Of a stretch of 44,737 nt of DNA, positions 40,217 to 44,737 are shown one piece after another. The notes under the pieces were generated by a model. The model ran no database searches, had not been told where the DNA came from, and saw only the letters and a program-made list of their open reading frames with translations. The DNA lies in assembly GCF_001462455.1 (NCBI RefSeq), contig NZ_LNTD01000164.1:1-44737 (forward strand), written 5' to 3'. This DNA comes from Cellulomonas sp. B6 (GTDB lineage: Bacteria; Actinomycetota; Actinomycetes; Actinomycetales; Cellulomonadaceae). Made by a program: the position numbers and the translations under genes. Positions within the stretch are counted from its first letter, which is position 1, and each line of letters begins with the position of its first letter.

Positions 40217-40288
40217 CGGGGGCGCGCAGCGCCGCAGGACACTCGCGTCGCCGGGCACCCGCTCCGCCGGGCGCCCGCGCCGCTGACG

Positions 40289-40294
40289 TACCCT
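40289..40294 (+). promoter_or_regulatory. Leaderless-type -10 for lnt
   Basis: TACCCT, then GCTGCG, then the GTG at 40301. The spacing is 6 bases. Confidence 0.5.
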
Positions 40295-40300
40295 GCTGCG

Positions 40301-41869
40301 GTGCCTCTCCCGCCGTCCGCCCGCTGGTTGACCCTCGTCTTCGCAGCGGCCGGCGGGTGGTTCACGCGCCTCGCGTTCCCGGACCCGGGCTGGAGCCTGC
40401 TCGCCCCGGTGGGCATGGCGCTGCTCTACCTCGCACTGCGGCGCGACTCCGCACGCTGGAACGCGCTCGTGGGGTTCGTGTGGGGCCTGGCGTGCTTCGG
40501 CCCGATGATCACGTGGGCCGACGAGGCCGTCGGCCTCGTGCCGTGGCTCGCGCTCACCGTCCTCGAGGCGTCGTACATCGCCCTGTTCGGCGCGGCGTGG
40601 GCGTGGGCCCGCCGCGGTCACGCGGTGTGGCGCAGCGGCTGGTGGCAGCTGCTCGTGTTCGTGGTGCTGTGGGTCGGCATGGAGGAGCTGCGCTCGAGCT
40701 GGCCGTTCGGGGGCTTCCCCTGGGGACGACTGGCCTTCTCGCAGGCCGACTCGCTGCTGTCGGCGTACATGTGGCTCGGGGGCACGCCCCTGCTGAGCGC
40801 GGTCGTCGCGGGGGCCGGTCTGCTCATCGCGCGGGCGGCGCTCGCGGCGGGGCAGGTGGCGTTCGTCCGGACGCTGGTGCCGCTGCTCGTCGTCGGGGCC
40901 CTGGCTGTGGGCTCGCTGCTGATCCCGCTGGACACGGCGGCGCAGACCGGGACGCTGCGCGTCGGTGCGGTCCAGGGCAACGTGCCCGAGCCGGGACGGC
41001 TCGACGCGTTCGGTCAGCGGCGCCAGGTCCTCGACAACCACGTCACCGGGACGCGCGCGCTGCTGGAGCGCACGGCGCCCGGCGACCTCGACGTCGTGCT
41101 GTGGCCCGAGAACGGCAGCGACATCGACCCGCAGGTCGACGCCGAGGCGGCCGGGCTCATCGACGGCGTCGCCCGTGAGGTCGCGGCACCGCTGCTCGTG
41201 GGCACGGTGCAGTACCCGGAGTCCGGCGGTCGGTACAACACCGCCGTGCTGTGGGAGCCGGGCGTCGGGCCGGTCGCGACGTACTCCAAGCAGCGACCGG
41301 CGCCGTTCGCGGAGTACATCCCGATGCGGTCGTTCGTGCGCCACTTCTCCTCGGCGGTCGACCTCGTGACGCAGGACATGATCCCCGGCACGAAGCCCGG
41401 GGTGATCCCGCTGGACTCCGAGCGGCTCGGCCGCACCGTCGTGCTCGGGGACGTCATCTGCTTCGAGGTCGCGTACGACGCGATCGTGCGCGAGTCCGTC
41501 ACGCAGGGCGGAGAGGTCCTCGTCGTCCAGACCAACAACGCGTCCTTCGGGTGGTCGGACGAGTCGACCCAGCAGCTCGCGATGGCCCGGCTGCGCGCCG
41601 TCGAGCTCGGCCGCGCGACCGTGCAGATCTCGACCGTCGGGGTGAGCGCCGTCATCGCCCCCAACGGCGTGGTCACCCAGAGCACCGACCTGTTCACCGC
41701 CGAGCAGATGATCGCCGACCTGCCGCTGCGCGACTCCCTGACGCCGGCGGCACGCGCGGGGGACTGGCCGGCGCGCGTGACGTGCGCGCTGGCCGTCTGG
41801 GTCACGCTCGCCGGCATGGTCGGCGCGGCGCGCCTGCGCCGCGCCGACCGGCCGGAGGGCCCGGCCTGA
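40301..41869 (+). CDS. lnt: Apolipoprotein N-acyltransferase
   Basis: Adds the third acyl chain to the N-terminal cysteine of lipoproteins at the outer face of the membrane. The 522-residue product has about six N-terminal membrane helices (10-220), a nitrilase-type catalytic domain (about 225-490) and a final membrane helix (about 490-510). The triad is visible: E270 in WPENGSD, K330 in YSKQRPAPFAEYIP and C387 in GDVICFEVAYD. The GTG follows TACCCT-N6. In many actinobacteria a polyprenol-phosphate-mannose synthase gene follows lnt; here it is absent and rbpA lies convergent. Confidence 0.95.
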   Translation: MPLPPSARWLTLVFAAAGGWFTRLAFPDPGWSLLAPVGMALLYLALRRDSARWNALVGFVWGLACFGPMITWADEAVGLVPWLALTVLEASYIALFGAAWAWARRGHAVWRSGWWQLLVFVVLWVGMEELRSSWPFGGFPWGRLAFSQADSLLSAYMWLGGTPLLSAVVAGAGLLIARAALAAGQVAFVRTLVPLLVVGALAVGSLLIPLDTAAQTGTLRVGAVQGNVPEPGRLDAFGQRRQVLDNHVTGTRALLERTAPGDLDVVLWPENGSDIDPQVDAEAAGLIDGVAREVAAPLLVGTVQYPESGGRYNTAVLWEPGVGPVATYSKQRPAPFAEYIPMRSFVRHFSSAVDLVTQDMIPGTKPGVIPLDSERLGRTVVLGDVICFEVAYDAIVRESVTQGGEVLVVQTNNASFGWSDESTQQLAMARLRAVELGRATVQISTVGVSAVIAPNGVVTQSTDLFTAEQMIADLPLRDSLTPAARAGDWPARVTCALAVWVTLAGMVGAARLRRADRPEGPA

Positions 41870-41913
41870 CGCCGAGGCGTCGGGAGCACCCCCGGGCGTC
41901 AGGACGCGAACAG

Positions 41914-41951
41914 CACGACGCCCCCCGGCGCAGGCACCGGGGGGCGTCGTG
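41914..41951. terminator. Bidirectional terminator between lnt and rbpA
   Basis: A perfect 15-bp stem: CACGACGCCCCCCGG (41914-41928) against CCGGGGGGCGTCGTG (41937-41951), with an 8-base loop. It lies centrally between the two convergent stops. Confidence 0.8.
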
Positions 41952-41973
41952 ACGGCTGGTCGCGGGGTGCGCG

Positions 41974-42318
41974 TCAGGCGCTGCGGCGCAGCTTTCCCGC
42001 ACGCAGCAGGTCGAGCCGCTCGTCGAGCAGCTCCTGCAGCTCGTTGACCGTGCGACGCTCGAGCAGCATGTCCCAGTGCGTGCGCGGCGGCTTGCCTGCC
42101 TTCACCTCGGGCTTGGACGCGTCGCGCAGCAGCGCCTCGGTGCCGCAGCGGCACTCCCACACCACCGGGACGTCCGCCTCGACCGAGAACGGCAGGATGA
42201 TCGTGTGCCCGTTGGGGCAGTCGTAGTACGCCTGGAGACGAGGGGCGAAGTCGACGCCCTGCTCGGTCTCCATGCTGTGGGACCCGATGCGCATGCCGCG
42301 CAGGGACCTGTTGGCCAT
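41974..42318 (-). CDS. rbpA: RNA polymerase-binding protein RbpA
   Basis: RbpA binds the primary sigma factor and stabilises the promoter open complex in actinobacteria. The 114-residue product has the N-terminal tail MANRSLRGMRIGSHSMETE, the core domain with YYDCPNGHTIILPFSVEADVPVVWECRCGTEALL (cysteine-containing beta core), the basic linker VKAGKPPRTHWDMLLERR, and the sigma-interacting helix with NELQELLDERLDLLRAGKLRR. The ATG has GGAGG 6 bases upstream (42325-42329 on the minus strand). A TTGACG-17-TTCGAT promoter lies 50 bases upstream. Confidence 0.97.
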   Translation of the reverse strand: MANRSLRGMRIGSHSMETEQGVDFAPRLQAYYDCPNGHTIILPFSVEADVPVVWECRCGTEALLRDASKPEVKAGKPPRTHWDMLLERRTVNELQELLDERLDLLRAGKLRRSA

Positions 42319-42368
42319 GGTGGACCTCCGTGCCGTGTGGCTCCGGCGGCTCGCGCCCCGCCGGATTG

Positions 42369-42397
42369 ATCGAATCGTTCTGCTTCCTGTTCGTCAA
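42369..42397 (-). promoter_or_regulatory. Candidate rbpA promoter
   Basis: On the minus strand TTGACG (42397-42392) and TTCGAT (42374-42369) are 17 bases apart. Transcription would begin near 42362, giving a leader of about 44 bases. The -10 departs from TAnnnT at its second base. Confidence 0.45.
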
Positions 42398-42539
42398 CGC
42401 GGGTCGGTACGGCGATGTTCCTGCCCGCGGTGAAGGTCTGGTGAACACCCACTGTGGCAGTTCCCGACGGAGGGCGCGCGTCGGGGCCGGGGGAGCCGGG
42501 GGAGCACGGTGACGCGGGCGGACGCCGTGGTCACGTGCC

Positions 42540-42545
42540 TAGGCT
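42540..42545 (+). promoter_or_regulatory. Leaderless-type -10 for the aldo/keto reductase gene
   Basis: TAGGCT, then GGGCCC, then the ATG at 42552. The spacing is 6 bases and supports the first of two closely spaced ATGs. Confidence 0.6.
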
Positions 42546-42551
42546 GGGCCC

Positions 42552-43505
42552 ATGACGATGACGTACCGCCGACTCGGCGACAGCGGCCTGACGGTGTCCA
42601 CGGCAGGGCTGGGGTGCAACACGTTCGGTGCGACGCTCGCGCCGGACGGCGTGGCCGACGTGGTCGGCGCGGCGCTGGACGCGGGCGTGACGTTCTTCGA
42701 CACCGCGGACGTGTACGGCGGCGTCCCCGGCCAGAGCGAGGAGCTGCTGGGCGCCGCGCTGCGCGGGCGCCGCGACGACGTCGTCGTGGCGACGAAGTTC
42801 GGCATGGACGTCGGCGGGCTCAACGGCGCCGACTGGGGCGCGCGCGGCTCGCGGCGCTACGTGCGGCGTGCGATCGAGGGCTCGTTGCGGCGCCTGGGCA
42901 CCGACCACGTGGACCTCTACCAGCTGCACGCGCCGGACGTCGGTACGCCGATCGAGGAGACCCTCGCGGCGCTGCACGAGCTCGTGGTCGAGGGCAAGGT
43001 CCGCTACGTCGGCTCCTCGAACTTCGCCGCGTGGCAGGTCGTGGACGCCGACTGGGCAGCACGTTCGGCGGGCACGACACCGTTCGTGTCCGCGCAGAAC
43101 CGCTACAACCTCCTGGACCGCACGGCCGAGGCCGAGCTGGTGCCCGCGGCCGAGCAGGTCGGCGTGGGGATCCTGCCGTACGTCCCGTTGGCCTCCGGCC
43201 TGCTGACCGGCAAGTACCGACGTGGTCAGGACGCACCCGAGGGCAGCCGCCTGTCGCGGATGCCGCAGCGGCTCGCGGCGGCGGACTTCGACCGGATCGA
43301 GGCGCTCGCGGCGCTCGCGCAGGACTGGGGGATCGACCTGCCGACGCTCGCACTCGGCGGCCTGGCCGCCCAGCCCGGCGTCGCGTCCATCATCTCGGGC
43401 GCACGCACCTCCGAGCAGGTCCGATCGAACGTCGCGTCGGCACTCTGGGAGCCGACGCTCGAGCAGCTCGCGGCGATCGACGACGCGGCGCCCGGGCCCG
43501 CCTGA
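42552..43505 (+). CDS. Aldo/keto reductase
   Basis: A 317-residue NADPH-dependent oxidoreductase with the AKR TIM barrel. The catalytic tetrad is visible: Asp and Tyr in FFDTADVYGG, Lys in VVVATKFGMD and His in DLYQLHAPD. Other conserved segments are KVRYVGSSNFAAWQV, SAQNRYNLLDR, ILPYVPLASGLLTGKYRRG and a cofactor-phosphate region IISGARTSEQVRSNV. It resembles the YhdN/YajO-like general stress group. The substrate is not predictable. It starts 6 bases after TAGGCT and appears monocistronic. An alternative ATG lies two codons in. Confidence 0.93.
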   Translation: MTMTYRRLGDSGLTVSTAGLGCNTFGATLAPDGVADVVGAALDAGVTFFDTADVYGGVPGQSEELLGAALRGRRDDVVVATKFGMDVGGLNGADWGARGSRRYVRRAIEGSLRRLGTDHVDLYQLHAPDVGTPIEETLAALHELVVEGKVRYVGSSNFAAWQVVDADWAARSAGTTPFVSAQNRYNLLDRTAEAELVPAAEQVGVGILPYVPLASGLLTGKYRRGQDAPEGSRLSRMPQRLAAADFDRIEALAALAQDWGIDLPTLALGGLAAQPGVASIISGARTSEQVRSNVASALWEPTLEQLAAIDDAAPGPA

Positions 43506-43523
43506 GGCGGCGGCAAGGTGGGC

Positions 43524-43554
43524 GCGCGGGGCGGAGGTAGCGCGGGGCGGAGGT
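43524..43554 (+). repeat. Tandem pair of a 15-bp repeat
   Basis: GCGCGGGGCGGAGGT occurs at 43524-43538 and 43540-43554, separated by one A. It lies in the 218-base gap after the aldo/keto reductase gene. Confidence 0.6.
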
Positions 43555-43577
43555 CGTGCAGGGCAGCGCGCTGAGTC

Positions 43578-43619
43578 GTCGGCACGTGGGTAGTCGGCAC
43601 GTCGGCCTCGACGGCACGT
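43578..43619 (+). repeat. Three copies of CGGCACGT
   Basis: GTCGGCACGT occurs at 43578-43587 and 43593-43602, 15 bp apart. The core CGGCACGT recurs at 43612-43619. The cluster lies about 95-135 bases upstream of the ASCH-protein start and could be an operator. Confidence 0.45.
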
Positions 43620-43710
43620 GGTCCCCGACGGAGGAGCGCGTGCCCGTCGTGAGACGACCGTCACGCCGCGCCGACGAGGTATGCGCTCGTCCCCGCGGTC
43701 GGCGCGTCCG

Positions 43711-43716
43711 TAGCGT
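43711..43716 (+). promoter_or_regulatory. Leaderless-type -10 for the ASCH-domain gene
   Basis: TAGCGT, then 7 bases, then the ATG at 43724. Confidence 0.55.
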
Positions 43717-43723
43717 GGGCGGC

Positions 43724-44251
43724 ATGCCCCACGAGGACCAGCCCACCGCCCTGCCCCCGGTCGACCGTGCCGCGGCCGACGCGTTCTGGGCCGCCTACGC
43801 GGCCGCCCACCCGGCCGCCGTCGCGGCGTGCTCCGACTACACGGTCGAGTACTTCGGCGACAACCCGCGCCTGGCGGACCAGCTCTTGCGCACCGTGACG
43901 CACGGCCCGAAGCGCGGGACCGCCGAGCTGACCAGCGAGTACCGCGCGCGGGGTGACGAGCTGCCGCGTGTCGGGAGCCACTGGATCGCGTGCGACAGCA
44001 CGGGCGCGCCCGCGATCGTCATCCGCAGCACGGACCTGCGCATCCTCACGTTCGACCAGGTCGACGCCGACTTCGCGTACGCCGAGGGCGAGGACGACCG
44101 GTCGCTCGAGAGCTGGCGCCGCGAGCACCGCATCTACTGGACCCGCACGTGCGCAGCGCGGGGCGCGACGTGGTCGGAGAGCGACGAGATCGTCTGCGAG
44201 CGGTTCGCCGTCGTCTGGCCGCCCGAGCTCGCGGACGCGGACGCCCGGTGA
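43724..44251 (+). CDS. ASCH-domain protein
   Basis: A 175-residue protein of the ASCH (PUA-like) fold, a group thought to bind RNA or modified nucleosides. Visible family features are AADAFWAAYAAAHP near the start, YFGDNPRLADQLLRTVTHGPKRGTAELTSEY with the G-x-K-R-x-T core, LPRVGSHWIACDSTGAPAIVI, and ILTFDQVDADFAYAEGEDDRSLESWRREH, followed by IVCERFAVVW. The ATG at 43724 fits the family start and lies 7 bases after TAGCGT. Longer in-frame starts upstream read through the repeat region and are unlikely. A strong hairpin follows. Confidence 0.88.
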   Translation: MPHEDQPTALPPVDRAAADAFWAAYAAAHPAAVAACSDYTVEYFGDNPRLADQLLRTVTHGPKRGTAELTSEYRARGDELPRVGSHWIACDSTGAPAIVIRSTDLRILTFDQVDADFAYAEGEDDRSLESWRREHRIYWTRTCAARGATWSESDEIVCERFAVVWPPELADADAR

Positions 44252-44297
44252 CCGCCCGCCCGGCAGCGCCCGGTCGCTGACCGGTCGACCCACGGGA

Positions 44298-44329
44298 GCG
44301 ACCCTCCGCACCCTCGTGCGGAGGGTCGC
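44298..44329. terminator. Bidirectional terminator after the ASCH-domain gene
   Basis: A perfect 14-bp stem: GCGACCCTCCGCAC (44298-44311) against GTGCGGAGGGTCGC (44316-44329), with a CCTC loop. It lies between two convergent genes. Confidence 0.8.
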
Positions 44330-44364
44330 GGGGCCGTCGAGCTGTGGCGTCGCGGCGGAGCGGG

Positions 44365-44737
44365 TCAGCTCCGCAGGACCCTCGCACGGTGCTCACCGAC
44401 CGCCAGCACCGCCCTGACCGTGATCCCGCGGTCCGCGGCGGCCTCGCGCAGCGCGGGCTCCCACGTGCGTTCGAACGACCCGCGGTCCCCACCGGCCGCC
44501 CGTACGACCGCGACCACGAGCGACCCTCCGGGGGCGTCGTGGGCGAGGACGTCGCCGATCGCGACCATCACCTGCCGGACGTCGCGCGGCTCCGGCTGGA
44601 GCGGGATGCCGACCAGGGGGAGGACGACGGGGAGCGGACGTGCGTCCGCGTCGAGCAGCAGGAGCCAGAGCGCCGGGGGACTGGCTCGCTCGGGCCCGAC
44701 GAGCGCGAGCACCGCGTCGAGCAGGTCGCTGTCGTCG
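44365..44737 (-). CDS. Unidentified protein, 5' end beyond the window
   Basis: The frame stays open from its stop at 44365 to the right edge, so about 124 C-terminal residues are visible and the start is outside. An internal GTG at 44712 is not a convincing start because the upstream codons continue as DDSDLLDA in similar style. The visible part has a hydrophobic stretch (ALWLLLLDADARPLPVVLPLVGIP), then VRQVMVAIGDVLAHDAPGGSLVVAVVRAAGG and FERTWEPALREAAADRGITVRAVLAVGEHRARVLRS, suggesting an alternating alpha/beta domain. I do not recognise the family. Confidence 0.65.
   Translation of the reverse strand, partial: DDSDLLDAVLALVGPERASPPALWLLLLDADARPLPVVLPLVGIPLQPEPRDVRQVMVAIGDVLAHDAPGGSLVVAVVRAAGGDRGSFERTWEPALREAAADRGITVRAVLAVGEHRARVLRS

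Noticed and set aside
40130-40300. ATG at 40130 opening a frame that runs into lnt
   Set aside because: No ribosome binding site. It uses codons rare in the neighbouring genes (AGA, GAA, GGA, CCT) and then simply shadows lnt out of frame.
42319-42480. GGAAC...GTT pairs upstream of rbpA, resembling a SigR/SigH stress promoter
   Set aside because: The spacings are about 13-14 bases, shorter than the roughly 18 expected. The TTGACG-17-TTCGAT pair fits better.

Overview
The window is a continuous stretch of chromosome from a very GC-rich actinobacterium, most likely a Cellulomonas-like member of the Micrococcales. This rests on GC-saturated third codon positions, frequent GTG starts, and actinobacterium-specific genes: mihF (integration host factor of the mIHF type), rbpA, pafB/pafC, helY, a helicase-motif-free PriA, and a PnuC-type transporter inside the riboflavin operon. 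No tRNA, rRNA, CRISPR array, insertion sequence or prophage was seen. Most of the window is ordinary core genome.

Layout, left to right. (1) 178-1159: efp and nusB. (2) 1205-3520, minus strand: a membrane-bound GGDEF-EAL protein sitting where Streptomyces carries bldD. (3) 3680-12600: a pyrimidine operon, pyrR-pyrB-pyrC-(membrane PH-like protein)-carA-carB-pyrF. Every junction overlaps by 1 or 4 bases, and it is headed by a PyrR-binding hairpin that hides the pyrR ribosome binding site. pyrD is not in the cluster. (4) 12776-17617: a degenerate tyrosine-recombinase-like protein, then mihF, gmk, rpoZ, coaBC and metK. (5) 17691-23083: priA, fmt, rsmB, rpe. (6) 23179-27663: an FMN riboswitch and ribD-ribE-ribBA-ribH-ribM. 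(7) 27733-29333: hisE, hisG and a membrane PH-like protein. (8) 29401-38097: a DUF3866 gene divergent from pafB-pafC, a small membrane coiled-coil protein, tatA-tatC, a diacylglycerol/lipid kinase and the helicase helY. (9) 38204-44737: a YtcJ-type amidohydrolase, a 465-base intergenic region, lnt, rbpA (minus), an aldo/keto reductase, an ASCH-domain protein, and an unidentified minus-strand gene running off the end.

Two regulatory themes stand out. First, about a dozen genes have a TAnnnT -10 hexamer followed by 6-8 bases and then the start codon, the layout of leaderless transcripts. It also helps choose starts (for example the GGDEF-EAL, fmt and amidohydrolase genes). Second, long perfect hairpins lie between convergent genes.

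The least explained DNA is 39836-40300. It holds a nested terminator-like hairpin, two 10-bp direct repeats 19 bp apart, a near-consensus promoter (TTGACA-16-TAGTTT), and downstream a long imperfect hairpin (40134-40216) that no protein gene explains. lnt has its own leaderless-type start after it. This is the best candidate here for an undescribed RNA or regulated leader. The evidence is sequence pattern only.
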